64,000 bases of DNA, from contig NZ_JBQKKT010000004.1 of assembly GCF_052116585.1 (NCBI RefSeq), positions 62,001 through 126,000 on the forward strand, written 5' to 3'. Shown piece after piece: positions 25,256-33,115 of this stretch. The notes under the pieces were generated by a model that saw nothing but the letters and a program-made list of their open reading frames with translations, did no database searches and was not told the DNA's origin. A program made the translations under genes and the position numbers. Each line of letters starts with the position of its first letter. Position 1 is the first letter of the stretch. The DNA comes from Luteococcus sp052116585 (GTDB taxonomy: Bacteria; Actinomycetota; Actinomycetes; Propionibacteriales; Propionibacteriaceae).

Positions 25256-26332
25256 TCAGGACCTGGCGCCCTCGGCCAGCGCCTTGAAGGGATGCAGGCG
25301 TCCACGCCTGCGCCGACGCCGCGGCCAGAAACCGCGCGTCGCGCCCGGCGGCTCGTCGATGGAGTGACGTGCCAGGTCCGCCGCACCCACCAGGCCCGCG
25401 TCGTTGAGGAAGTCGGCAATGACCAACTCGGCCGGCGGTCGGAAGCCACGTCCGGTCAGGGTGCGGTCGAAGGCTTGTTGTGCCGGGACCAGGAGGAGAT
25501 CACCGGCCGCGCTCACCCCGCCGCCGATGACGAAGAGATCGGGGTCCAGGGCTGCGGCCAGATTCGCGATACCGCGGCCCAGCCAGGTACCCACGTCCGC
25601 GATGAGTTCGGTCGCCATCTGGTCGCCGGCCATCGCGGCGGCCGTGACATCCGGCCCCACGAGCCCGTCGATGTCTCCACCGATCCGCTCCAGCAGGGGT
25701 TGTGCCTGCGGGGAGTTCTCCCGCAACAAGGCCTTCGCGTCACGCACCAAGGAGTTGCCCGACGCGTACTGCTCCCAGCACCCCCGGTTGCCGCACGGGC
25801 ACCAGTGCCCCTGGGGCACCACCCCCATGTGCCCGAACTCGCCGGCCATCCCGTAGCGGCCCCGGAAGAGGCGACCGTTGATCACCAGGGCGCCGCCAAT
25901 TCCGGTGCCCAGGGTGATGCAGACCATCACATTGGCATTGCGTCCTGCCCCGAACCGGTATTCGGCCCAAGCAGCCGCATTGGCGTCATTGTCCACCAGA
26001 ACCGGGCGATCGATCCGTTGGGAGAGCCGAGCCCGCAGTGGTTCGTTGCGCCAGGCCAGGTGCGGGGAGAAGCGAACCACTGCCTGGTCGGTGTCCACCC
26101 ATCCAGCAGCGCCGATCCCCACTGCGGCAACCGGGTGAGTGCTGGAGAGATCGTCGACGGCCTCGACGATGGCATCCTCCACAGCCTCCGGGCTGGTGGA
26201 CGGCGTCGGCTGCTGGATGCGACGCAGCACGCGTCCCTGCTCGTCGACGACACCGGCGGCCACCTTGGTGCCGCCAATGTCGATCCCGATGCTCAGCACC
26301 GGGTCACGCCCGCCAGCTGGAGTGGTTGCCAC
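25256..26332 (-). CDS. glk: ROK-family sugar kinase (probable glucokinase)
   Basis: 358 aa. The ATP-binding IGIDIGGTKVAAGVVD is at the N-terminus, LVDNDANAAAWAEY provides the catalytic aspartate, ITLGTGIGGALVINGR binds phosphate, and the ROK zinc motif is CPCGNRGCWEQYASG. A basic C-terminal tail (WPRRRRRRGRLH) extends beyond the usual end. GTG at 26332 directly abuts the stop of the NlpC/P60 gene with no gap, so translation is probably coupled. Glucose is the most likely substrate for an actinobacterial protein of this type, but other hexoses are possible. Confidence 0.87.
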   Translation of the reverse strand: MATTPAGGRDPVLSIGIDIGGTKVAAGVVDEQGRVLRRIQQPTPSTSPEAVEDAIVEAVDDLSSTHPVAAVGIGAAGWVDTDQAVVRFSPHLAWRNEPLRARLSQRIDRPVLVDNDANAAAWAEYRFGAGRNANVMVCITLGTGIGGALVINGRLFRGRYGMAGEFGHMGVVPQGHWCPCGNRGCWEQYASGNSLVRDAKALLRENSPQAQPLLERIGGDIDGLVGPDVTAAAMAGDQMATELIADVGTWLGRGIANLAAALDPDLFVIGGGVSAAGDLLLVPAQQAFDRTLTGRGFRPPAELVIADFLNDAGLVGAADLARHSIDEPPGATRGFWPRRRRRRGRLHPFKALAEGARS

Positions 26333-27514
26333 TCAGCCGACACGTCGCGCCCCCATGAGTGGCATGGAATTGAGTGGCGAGACCTTCACGCCAGTGCGCG
26401 GGTTGGCGGCGTGGACGATCATGCCGTCGCCGATGTACATGCCGACGTGGCTGATGCCGGAGTAGTAGAAGACGAGGTCACCGGGCTTCAGGTTGCCCGT
26501 GGAGACAGGGCTGCCAGCGCCGTACTGGGCCTGCGAGGTACGGGGCAGGGAGACACCCGCGCTTCCCCACGCGCGCAGCATCAGGCCGGAGCAGTCATAG
26601 GCGCTGGGGCCCGTGGCGCCCATCACATAGGACTTGCCCACCTGTGACATCGCCATGGACACGGCGGAACTGGCCCGCCCGGTGCCGCTGGCCGAGGGGC
26701 TCGGCGATGGCGAGGACTTGTCGTCCTTGCGGTTCTCGGAGCTCGACTCGTCCGACTGTCCCTCGTCGTCCTGACCCTCGTCGTCCTGACCCTCGTCGGC
26801 CTGGGAAGCCAGGTCCTCGTCGCGCTGGCGATCGGCCTCCTCCTGGGCGGCCCGGGCGGCCTCGACGGCGGCCTTCTGCTTGGCGAGCCGTTCGGCCTCC
26901 TTCTTGCGCTCGATCTCGGCGAGGCGCTCCTTCTCCTCCTCGGTGAGCCGCTCCAGGACCTTCTGTGCCTCCGCTTCCTTCGCGCGGTACTCCTGGGCCA
27001 CCTTCGCCTGCTCTGCCTTGTCGGCGGCGATCTGTCGACGAGCGTCGGCCGCATTCTGCTGGGTCACGGCCAGATCGGCCTGGGCCAGCTGGAGGCTCTG
27101 GACGCGATCATTGGCACGATCCGTCACGGACTGCATCCGGGCGAGCTCGTTCAGGAAGTGCGCTTCGTCCGGGCTGGTCAGCAGCGAGGTGGTGACGTCC
27201 ACTCCGGTGGTCTGGTAGCGGATCACCGCGAATTGGCCCAGGTCTCGCGCCAGCGCGTCGACCCGGGACTTCTGACCGGCAAGGTCGGCACTGGCCAGAC
27301 CGAGGTTCCTGGTGGCGGTGTCGAGTTGGTCCTGCAGCTGGATGTAGCGGGCGTCGATGGCGCTGCTCTCGGCCTCGATCCTCGCCAGGTCCTCCTGGGC
27401 CCGGGCCACCGCGTCCGGGTCTGCCAGGGCCGGCGTCGCCGGGACCACCAGGCCGCTCGCGAAGACCCCTGCCACTGCGGTGGCGACCACCAACCGCCTC
27501 GACCTGTTGCCCAC
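26333..27514 (-). CDS. Secreted NlpC/P60 peptidoglycan endopeptidase (RipA/RipC-like)
   Basis: 393 aa. A signal peptide (RRLVVATAVAGVFASGLVV...ALA) is followed by a long coiled coil (residues 35-235) rich in ERKKEAERLAKQK. Next are an acidic repeat (DEGQDDEGQDDEGQ), a serine/proline linker, and the C-terminal catalytic domain with YDCSGLMLRAW (Cys), HVGMYIGDG (His) and a final HAANP. The coiled coil may autoinhibit or bind FtsX-type partners as in other daughter-cell hydrolases. GTG at 27514 is chosen for GGAAGAGG five bases upstream; the open frame continues upstream without such a site. It corresponds in position to M. tuberculosis Rv2190c. Confidence 0.9.
   Translation of the reverse strand: MGNRSRRLVVATAVAGVFASGLVVPATPALADPDAVARAQEDLARIEAESSAIDARYIQLQDQLDTATRNLGLASADLAGQKSRVDALARDLGQFAVIRYQTTGVDVTTSLLTSPDEAHFLNELARMQSVTDRANDRVQSLQLAQADLAVTQQNAADARRQIAADKAEQAKVAQEYRAKEAEAQKVLERLTEEEKERLAEIERKKEAERLAKQKAAVEAARAAQEEADRQRDEDLASQADEGQDDEGQDDEGQSDESSSENRKDDKSSPSPSPSASGTGRASSAVSMAMSQVGKSYVMGATGPSAYDCSGLMLRAWGSAGVSLPRTSQAQYGAGSPVSTGNLKPGDLVFYYSGISHVGMYIGDGMIVHAANPRTGVKVSPLNSMPLMGARRVG
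26756..26800. repeat. 15-bp tandem repeat x3 in the NlpC/P60 linker
   Basis: Units CTGTCCCTCGTCGTC, CTGACCCTCGTCGTC and CTGACCCTCGTCGGC are contiguous. On the coding (minus) strand they encode DEGQ-D type acidic pentapeptides between coiled coil and catalytic domain. Confidence 0.9.
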
Positions 27515-27649
27515 GTCTGCCTCTTCCGTCCGGCACCGTGCCCAGCTGACACGACTGCCCCGAATTCTAGTGCCCTGCCAGACCCCCTCCAAACAGCGCG
27601 GAAAGTCTTCAGACTGCCGCTTCGGACCAGAAATGTCAGAACCGGCCCC

Positions 27650-27655
27650 TAGCGT
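27650..27655 (+). promoter_or_regulatory. -10 element TAGCGT, leaderless start predicted
   Basis: TAGCGT, then CGTTCCC (seven bases), then ATG at 27663. The upstream open frame is ignored because it would start before this promoter. Confidence 0.6.
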
Positions 27656-27662
27656 CGTTCCC

Positions 27663-29411
27663 ATGAAGTCCGCCGCATACCGCACCAGCCAGCCCAGTTT
27701 CGAGGACCTCGGAACGCACCTGTCCGAGGTGACTTTCGTCGTGGTTGACCTGGAGACCACCGGTGGTGGACCGGACAGCGCCATCACCGAGGTTGGCGCC
27801 GTCAAGGTCCGCGGCGGAGAGGTACTGGGCGAGTTCCAGACCCTGGTGGATCCCGAGACCCACATCCCGGCTTCCATCGCGGTCCTGACGGGCATCACCG
27901 ATCGGATGGTGGCCAGTTCGCCGACGATCTCACAGGTGCTGCCCAGCTTCCTGGAGTTCGCCCGCGGCAGCGTGCTGGTGGCCCACAATGCGGGCTTCGA
28001 CATCGGATTCCTGAAGCGGGCTTGCGAGCGGCAGGAGGTGCCATGGCCCGGCAACACCGTGGTGGACACCGTGGCGCTCGCCAGACAGGTGCTGCTGCGC
28101 GACGAGGTGCCCAACTGCAAGCTGGCCACGCTGGCCGCGCACTTTCGCACCACCACCGAGCCGAACCACCGTGCCCTTTCCGATGCCCGCGCCACGGTGG
28201 ACGTACTGCATGGACTCCTGGAACGGATCGGTTCCCTCGGCGTGGACACCCTGGAGGACCTCGTGGAATTCACCCACCGGGTCTCGCCGCAGCGAAGGGC
28301 CAAGCGGGTTTGGGCCAAGGACCTGCCCACTGGCCCGGGCGTGTACTGCTTCTACGCAGACCACCGACAGGAGGACGGCAGCGTGCGTCGAGAGGTGCTC
28401 TACGTGGGCAAGAGCAAGAACATTCGCACCCGGGTCCGCAGTTACTTCACCGCTTCGGAGAAGCGTGGACGCATGGAGGAGATGGTTCGGGTGGCCACTG
28501 GCGTCGAGGCGCATGAGTGCGCCACGGCTCTGGAGGCCGAGGTCAGGGAGCTGCGCCTGATCCGTGCGCACGCCCCCCGCTACAACCGACGCTCGCGCAA
28601 CCAGGTCCGCCTGTTGTGGGTGAAACTGACCCAGGAGGCCTTCCCCCGGCTCTCCGTGGTCCGCAAGGTGCTGGACGATGACTGCCAGTACTGGGGGCCC
28701 TTCCGGAGCAAGCAACTGGCCGAAGAGGCGGTGATGGCCGTGTACGACGCCTTTCCGATCCGCCAGTGCACCCGACGCCTCACCCGGCGCAACCCGAGCC
28801 CAGCCTGTGCCCTGGCCGAGATGTCACGTTGTCTGGCCCCCTGCGAGCTCGACGAGAGGGCTGAGCAGTACGAGGAGGTGGTCGCCCAGGTGCGGGAAGC
28901 CCTCACCACCGACGTTCGGCCCGTCCTCTCGACGGTGGGTCGCCGACTGGGTCGGCTGGTCGACCAGGAAAGGTTCGAGGAGGCCCAGTCACTGTCGGCG
29001 AGGCTGCAGGGCTACGCCAGTGCCACGCTGCGTGGTCGCCGGCTGGTAGCAGTGGCACGATGCCCGCAGATTGTCGCGGCGCTCCCCCACCCCGAGGGCG
29101 GCTGGCAGATCCACGTCATCCGCTACGGGCGCCTGGCATCGGCCACCAGGAGCCGCAGCGGCGAGGTGCCGCAGCGCGTGGCACGGGAAGCGATCTCGCT
29201 CGCCGAGACAGTGCTGCCGCCCCGGCCCGAGATGCCCGCTGCCACCCCCGAGGAGTGCGAACTTCTGGCCCGGTGGCTGGAGACACCCGGGGTGCGACTG
29301 ATGGACATCGAGGGAGAGTGGAGCTGGCCCCTGCATGCTGGCCTGGCACAGGGCGAGCTGGCCCGCATCACCCTGGGCTCTGCAAGGGAGGATTCACCCG
29401 TCGCCACCTGA
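27663..29411 (+). CDS. DEDDh 3'-5' exonuclease fused to GIY-YIG (UvrC-like) nuclease domain
   Basis: 582 aa. The N-terminal exonuclease domain (residues 20-190) has VVDLETTGG (DxE), LVAHNAGFDIGFL and the HRALSDARAT histidine-aspartate pair, as in DnaQ. The middle GIY-YIG domain begins GPGVYCFYADH and continues LYVGKSKNIRTRVRSYF. The C-terminal part includes YWGPFRSKQLAEEAV and a CTRRLTRRNPSPACALAEMSRCLAPC cysteine cluster like UvrC. It matches M. tuberculosis Rv2191 in architecture and position. Probably acts in DNA repair; whether both nuclease sites work together is unknown. Confidence 0.9.
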   Translation: MKSAAYRTSQPSFEDLGTHLSEVTFVVVDLETTGGGPDSAITEVGAVKVRGGEVLGEFQTLVDPETHIPASIAVLTGITDRMVASSPTISQVLPSFLEFARGSVLVAHNAGFDIGFLKRACERQEVPWPGNTVVDTVALARQVLLRDEVPNCKLATLAAHFRTTTEPNHRALSDARATVDVLHGLLERIGSLGVDTLEDLVEFTHRVSPQRRAKRVWAKDLPTGPGVYCFYADHRQEDGSVRREVLYVGKSKNIRTRVRSYFTASEKRGRMEEMVRVATGVEAHECATALEAEVRELRLIRAHAPRYNRRSRNQVRLLWVKLTQEAFPRLSVVRKVLDDDCQYWGPFRSKQLAEEAVMAVYDAFPIRQCTRRLTRRNPSPACALAEMSRCLAPCELDERAEQYEEVVAQVREALTTDVRPVLSTVGRRLGRLVDQERFEEAQSLSARLQGYASATLRGRRLVAVARCPQIVAALPHPEGGWQIHVIRYGRLASATRSRSGEVPQRVAREAISLAETVLPPRPEMPAATPEECELLARWLETPGVRLMDIEGEWSWPLHAGLAQGELARITLGSAREDSPVAT

Positions 29412-29450
29412 AGCGGATCGGGCGGAGCTGCTGCCGTGGGCCGTCGGGCG

Positions 29451-29726
29451 TCACAGCCCCAGGGAGAAGGTGGCCTCGAGGTCATGGGTTGAGTAGGCGC
29501 GGAAGGCGATGTGTGTCTCGGTCTCCAGCACCCCGGGCACCTTGTTCAGATGATCCGCGACGACGGTGGCCACCTCATCGGTGTCGCGCACTCGCACCAG
29601 CACGATCAGGTCGATGGCGCCGGTCACCGAATACACCTCACTGACACCATCCAGTGCGGCGATCTCCTGCGCCACCTCCGGGATACGGGAGACTTCGGCC
29701 TTGACGAACGAAATGGCAGTGATCAT
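29451..29726 (-). CDS. Stand-alone RAM (Lrp/AsnC ligand-binding) domain protein
   Basis: 91 aa. It consists only of the ligand-binding fold of Lrp/AsnC regulators: ITAISFVKAEVSRIPEVAQEIA, VSEVYSVTGAIDLIVLVRV and GVLETETHIAFRAYS, with no HTH domain. Such proteins may oligomerise, bind amino acids or modulate full-length Lrp regulators. ATG at 29726 lies seven bases after TAGGAT. It is convergent with the exonuclease gene. Confidence 0.85.
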   Translation of the reverse strand: MITAISFVKAEVSRIPEVAQEIAALDGVSEVYSVTGAIDLIVLVRVRDTDEVATVVADHLNKVPGVLETETHIAFRAYSTHDLEATFSLGL

Positions 29727-29733
29727 GTGCCTG

Positions 29734-29739
29734 ATCCTA
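29734..29739 (-). promoter_or_regulatory. -10 element TAGGAT, leaderless start predicted
   Basis: On the minus strand TAGGAT is followed by CAGGCAC and ATG at 29726; no Shine-Dalgarno sequence. Confidence 0.6.
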
Positions 29740-29767
29740 GGCCCTGACTGCCCCCGGAAGGACCACC

Positions 29768-29794
29768 GGCCGCCACCCTGTCAGGATGGCGGCC
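29768..29794 (-). terminator. Possible terminator of the cyclophilin gene
   Basis: Eight-base stem GGCCGCCA / TGGCGGCC with an 11-base loop, 20 bp after the cyclophilin stop. The flanking sequence is not U-rich, so activity is uncertain. Confidence 0.4.
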
Positions 29795-29815
29795 GACGGA
29801 AGGAACGGCAAGAAG

Positions 29816-30328
29816 TCAGGCGATCTCGACCGACTCGATGACAACGGGCTCAACCGGGCGATCCATGCGGCCGGTGGGCACCTGGGCGATCTCGTCGACG
29901 ACCTTCTTGCTGGCCTCGTCCTTGACCTCGCCGAAAATGGTGTGGCGACGGTTCAGGTGCGGGGTGGGAGCGACGGTGATGAAGAACTGCGAGCCATTGG
30001 TGCCGGGGCCGGCATTCGCCATGGCCAGCAGGTAGGGCTTGTTGAAGACCAGCTCCGGGTGGAACTCGTCGGCGAACTGGTAGCCGGGGCCACCGGTGCC
30101 GGTGCCCAGAGGGCAGCCGCCCTGGATCATGAAGCCGTCGATGATGCGGTGGAAGCCCAGACCGTCGTAGAAGTTGCCCGTGGTCTTCTCGCCCGTCTTG
30201 GGGTCGAGGTACTCCTTCGACCCGTTGGCCAGGCCGACGAAGTTCTCGACCGTCTTGGGAGCCTGGTCGGCGAACAGCTCGATGACGATGTCGCCGTGGT
30301 TCGTGTGCAGGGTTGCAGTGGATGCCAC
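29816..30328 (-). CDS. ppiA: Cyclophilin-type peptidyl-prolyl cis-trans isomerase
   Basis: 170 aa cytoplasmic cyclophilin that speeds proline isomerisation during folding. It shows LHTNHGDIVIELFADQAPKTVENFVGLA, FYDGLGFHRIIDGFMIQGG (catalytic Arg), FADEFHPEL, MANAGPGTNGSQFFIT and HTIFGEV. GTG at 30328 follows an AGAGG site; the longer open frame upstream is an antisense shadow of the next gene. No signal peptide. Confidence 0.93.
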   Translation of the reverse strand: MASTATLHTNHGDIVIELFADQAPKTVENFVGLANGSKEYLDPKTGEKTTGNFYDGLGFHRIIDGFMIQGGCPLGTGTGGPGYQFADEFHPELVFNKPYLLAMANAGPGTNGSQFFITVAPTPHLNRRHTIFGEVKDEASKKVVDEIAQVPTGRMDRPVEPVVIESVEIA

Positions 30329-30547
30329 CGTGGTTCCTCTCGTTGCTGGGACCAGCACCCGGTGGGTCACTGGCCGTACGTCCACGAGCCTAGCGGCTCC
30401 GGGACACGGAGCCGGGGCCCCACACCCCGGGTCAGCAGTCACTGTTCGCTCTGGGGGGAGTTTGTTCGCGCGACTGTTGCGGCAGGCCCCGCTTGGGTAG
30501 CGTGAACGTGTGCTCGACCACGAGCCCACCCGACGATCGGAGGAAAC

Positions 30548-31543
30548 GTGTCCCGCAAGAAGGACTTGCGCGAAGCCGCCGCAGAGACCACTCACACGGC
30601 CGCAGAACGTAGTACTGAAATTCTTGAGCAGGTGCTCGATGCCATGGGCCCGCTGCTGAACACGGCGTCCGAGAAGACCGAGAAGACCCGCCAGCAGGTG
30701 GCTCCCTTGGCCGAGCAGGCCAAGGAGCGTCTGGCCCCGGTCACCGGTTCCGCTGTCAAGAACGTCGCACCGCTGGCTGCCACGGCCGCTGCCGGTGCGC
30801 AGACCGCCAAGAAGCAGCTCGAACCGCACCTCGAGGCCGCCGCCGAGAAGATGCAGCCGGCCGTCGACCAGGCGCGCCACAAGGTCCAGGACGATCTGGT
30901 CCCCCAGCTGGTCGGTCTCCTGCACCAGGCGGAGAACCATCCCGCCGTCTCGGAGGCGAGCAAGCGCGGCATGGCTGCCGCAGCAGCCCTGCGCGGCGAG
31001 GTCGAGGTGCCCAAGAAGAAGAAGCGCTCCGTCGGTGGCACTCTGGCCAAGGTGGCCGCCGCCAGCGCCCTGTTGGCAGCCGCGGCTGTGGCGGTGCGCC
31101 AGTTCCTCGCCTCCGGCGACGATGCCTGGACGGCCCACCAGCCGAGCTCCGCCTACCGCAACGAGGAGACGGTGGCACAGGATCCGACCCCGGCCAACCC
31201 GTCGGGCGATGCCACGCTGGACCGTGCTGAGACCGAGGCTGACCGTGCCCACGCTGCTTCGGACGTGGATTCCGAGCCCCATCCCCAGGAGCAGATGAGC
31301 GCCGAGGGTGGCCCCGTGAATGGCGCCGAGACCGTGGCCGAGGACCTCAATGTCCTGAACCAGTACGGCCCCGGCTCCTATGTGGGCGACGAGCCGCCGA
31401 GCGGGTACACCGTCAAGGGCAATGAGCGCTCCATGAAGTACCACACCGACGAGTCGGCCGGGTACGAGCGCACCATCGCGGACGTCTGGTTCGACTCGGT
31501 GGAGGCTGCGGAGAAGGCGGGCTTCACCCGCGCCCAGCGCTGA
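30548..31543 (+). CDS. Coiled-coil protein with C-terminal sunset domain
   Basis: 331 aa. The N-terminal 150 residues are alanine-, glutamate- and lysine-rich amphipathic helix (EAAAETTHTAAERSTEILEQV, EKTEKTRQQVAPLAEQAKERL). A short hydrophobic segment (GGTLAKVAAASALLAAAAVAVRQFL) could be a membrane anchor. An acidic linker and a sunset-like domain close the protein: GYTVKGNERSMKYHTDESAGYERTIADVWFDSVEAAEKAGF. GTG at 30548 has GGAGG five bases upstream. Sunset domains occur at C-termini of varied actinobacterial proteins, including ribosomal ones; their role is unclear. Confidence 0.75.
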   Translation: MSRKKDLREAAAETTHTAAERSTEILEQVLDAMGPLLNTASEKTEKTRQQVAPLAEQAKERLAPVTGSAVKNVAPLAATAAAGAQTAKKQLEPHLEAAAEKMQPAVDQARHKVQDDLVPQLVGLLHQAENHPAVSEASKRGMAAAAALRGEVEVPKKKKRSVGGTLAKVAAASALLAAAAVAVRQFLASGDDAWTAHQPSSAYRNEETVAQDPTPANPSGDATLDRAETEADRAHAASDVDSEPHPQEQMSAEGGPVNGAETVAEDLNVLNQYGPGSYVGDEPPSGYTVKGNERSMKYHTDESAGYERTIADVWFDSVEAAEKAGFTRAQR

Positions 31544-31582
31544 CCCGCCGGTCGCCCTCCCCGGGGCGCACCCGCGTGTCCT

Positions 31583-31629
31583 GAGACAGGAAGGTCTCGC
31601 CCCTAAATGGGGCGAGACCTTCCTGTCTC
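31583..31629 (+). terminator. Perfect 21-bp hairpin, probable terminator
   Basis: Arms 31583-31603 and 31609-31629 are fully complementary (GAGACAGGAAGG... / ...CCTTCCTGTCTC) around loop TAAAT, 40 bp after the sunset gene stop. No U-tract follows, so it may act as an I-shaped actinobacterial terminator or stabilise the 3' end. Confidence 0.75.
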
Positions 31630-31690
31630 TCGTGGTCCGGCCACCCACGAGTCGTGCGCAGCCACATCAGGAGCGGTCGAGGGGCACCGA

Positions 31691-31719
31691 TGTTGTCCGA
31701 GTGTTGTCACACTGTTGTC
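31691..31719. promoter_or_regulatory. Three TGTTGTC heptamers at exact 11-bp period
   Basis: TGTTGTC occurs at 31691, 31702 and 31713. Heptamer direct repeats with 11-bp spacing are the known layout of binding sites for PhoP/OmpR-type regulators and SARP activators in actinobacteria. They lie 70-97 bp upstream of the HTH-like gene at 31788, downstream of a terminator hairpin. Confidence 0.6.
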
Positions 31720-31787
31720 TCCCCTTCTCGGCGGTCACATCGCAGCCGAGACTGTTGCATGACCGGCCCTCGAGAACTGGAGACCTC

Positions 31788-32300
31788 ATGAAGCCCGCGC
31801 CCTCGCCCGCCCAGAGCGAGCACATGCCCGACGACGGTTGGGTACTCATCGCGCCCTTTCGAGCGCACTTCCAGCGGACCTGTGAGGCCTCGGGCCTGAC
31901 ACCCTTCGCGCTGGGCCAGATCTGCGGCCTGCCCGTCGCCACGGCACGTCGTCTCGCCGGGCCGCCCAGGGCGGGCAAGGAGCGCCTGCGACGTCAGGAT
32001 GCACAAGCGGTCTACGGCATCAGTGCCCAGTCCATCCGGGCGATGGCACGTGAGCGGGTGGACTGCACCCGCGCGCGCCGTAGGCTCGCCCGCATGACCC
32101 AACTCGTGCCACTGGCCGAACTGGCCCTTCTGGGCTGCCTGCGTGTCGCCGACCTGCAGGCGGTGGCCGACGGCCGCTGGGAGACGTGCAGCCGTTTGCT
32201 GGAAGTCCAGATTCTTGCCCTCGCAGATGTCGTCCTGGAGTCACAGCCCACGCCGACGAGGCTCCGCTCCACCCATCGCACCGCCTCGCAGGCGGCATGA
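31788..32300 (+). CDS. HTH-like small protein coupled to prepilin peptidase
   Basis: 170 aa, unrecognised. A putative helix-turn-helix is LTPFALGQICGLPVATARRLAG (residues 36-57), followed by a basic RAGKERLRRQDAQAVYGISAQSIRAMA and a leucine-rich C-terminal helix region. ATG at 31788 has GGAG seven to eight bases upstream. The stop overlaps the start of the prepilin peptidase gene (ATGA), so the two are co-translated. Regulator or partner of the peptidase are both possible. It does not share the LSYWxxGRS signature of the triplet at 5.3-8.1 kb. Confidence 0.6.
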   Translation: MKPAPSPAQSEHMPDDGWVLIAPFRAHFQRTCEASGLTPFALGQICGLPVATARRLAGPPRAGKERLRRQDAQAVYGISAQSIRAMARERVDCTRARRRLARMTQLVPLAELALLGCLRVADLQAVADGRWETCSRLLEVQILALADVVLESQPTPTRLRSTHRTASQAA

Positions 32301-32977
32301 ACACAGCGCAGCTGGTGCTGCCGGCAGTGGCGGGACTCTCCGCTTGGGCCATGACTCGCTGGATGGTGCCACGGCTCCCGGAGCCCGGGGATGCGCAGCA
32401 GGACGGCTGGACCAAGGTCCCCTACGCGCTGCTGGCCGATGCGCCAGGGCAGCTGACCAGCCTCGTCGCGGGCAGTGCAGCGGGTCTGGTCTGCTCTGGG
32501 CAGCCCCTCTGGACTGCCCCTGTGCTGGTGACCCTTGCCGGTCCGGTGGCCTCCCTGGTGCTGGTCGATCTGCGCACCACCTGGCTCCCCCTCCCCCTCA
32601 CACGGGCCAGCTGGGCCCTGTCCGGCGTGGGGGCCATCGCATCTCTGACCGCCGCCCCTGACGGCCTTGCGGTCGGCACCGCCGTGGTAATGGCTCTGGC
32701 CGTGGCGGTCACCTTCCTGCTCTTCTGGGGACTGTGGAGGATTGGACTCGGGATCGGCTACGGCGATGTCAGACTTGCCCCCTTGCTGGCCCTGGGTGGT
32801 GCTTGTGTGTCCCTGCGCGCCTGGTGGCTGGGCCTGCTCCTGGGAACGGCTGTTGGCGCAGTGTGGGGACTCCTGAACACCCTGTGGCGTCGACGTCACC
32901 CCCACCCGATGGGCGACCTCTTTGCCTACGGACCGAGCCTCTGGCTGGGCATGTGGTTGGGCCTGGCCGTCGCCTGA
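32297..32977 (+). CDS. Type IV prepilin peptidase-like membrane aspartic protease (A24)
   Basis: 226 aa with six to seven hydrophobic segments. Both catalytic aspartates are visible: VLVDLRTTWLPL (first) and GIGYGDVRLAPLLAL (GxGD). The cysteine-containing methyltransferase domain of bifunctional PilD enzymes is absent, as in shorter actinobacterial members that process Tad/Flp pilins. No pilin, ATPase or platform gene is nearby, so its substrate must lie elsewhere. Translationally coupled to the HTH-like gene. Confidence 0.85.
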   Translation: MNTAQLVLPAVAGLSAWAMTRWMVPRLPEPGDAQQDGWTKVPYALLADAPGQLTSLVAGSAAGLVCSGQPLWTAPVLVTLAGPVASLVLVDLRTTWLPLPLTRASWALSGVGAIASLTAAPDGLAVGTAVVMALAVAVTFLLFWGLWRIGLGIGYGDVRLAPLLALGGACVSLRAWWLGLLLGTAVGAVWGLLNTLWRRRHPHPMGDLFAYGPSLWLGMWLGLAVA

Positions 32978-33055
32978 GCCGCCACTTGTCGACAAAGAAC
33001 CAGACATCATCGTCGGTCTCGCCCCGGCGCAGCCACAAACCGTACGCACCACAAC

Positions 33056-33094
33056 GCCTGAGGGCCCCGGAACCAGGTTCCGGGGCCCTCAGGC
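33056..33094. terminator. Bidirectional terminator between prepilin peptidase and qcrB
   Basis: A 19-bp perfect inverted repeat (GCCTGAGGGCCCCGGAACC and its complement) separated by a single A. It lies 22 bp after the qcrB stop and serves the convergent genes on both strands. Confidence 0.85.
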
Positions 33095-33115
33095 TTGACT
33101 ACGGGACTGTCCAGC

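Noticed and set aside
30329..31648. N-terminal extension of the cyclophilin frame to 610 codons
   Set aside because: The extension is antisense to the sunset gene; GTG 30328 has a good ribosome-binding site and gives the normal family length.
32986..32995. TTGTCGACAA palindrome after the prepilin peptidase gene
   Set aside because: A single 10-bp palindrome with no partner site or promoter context; likely chance.
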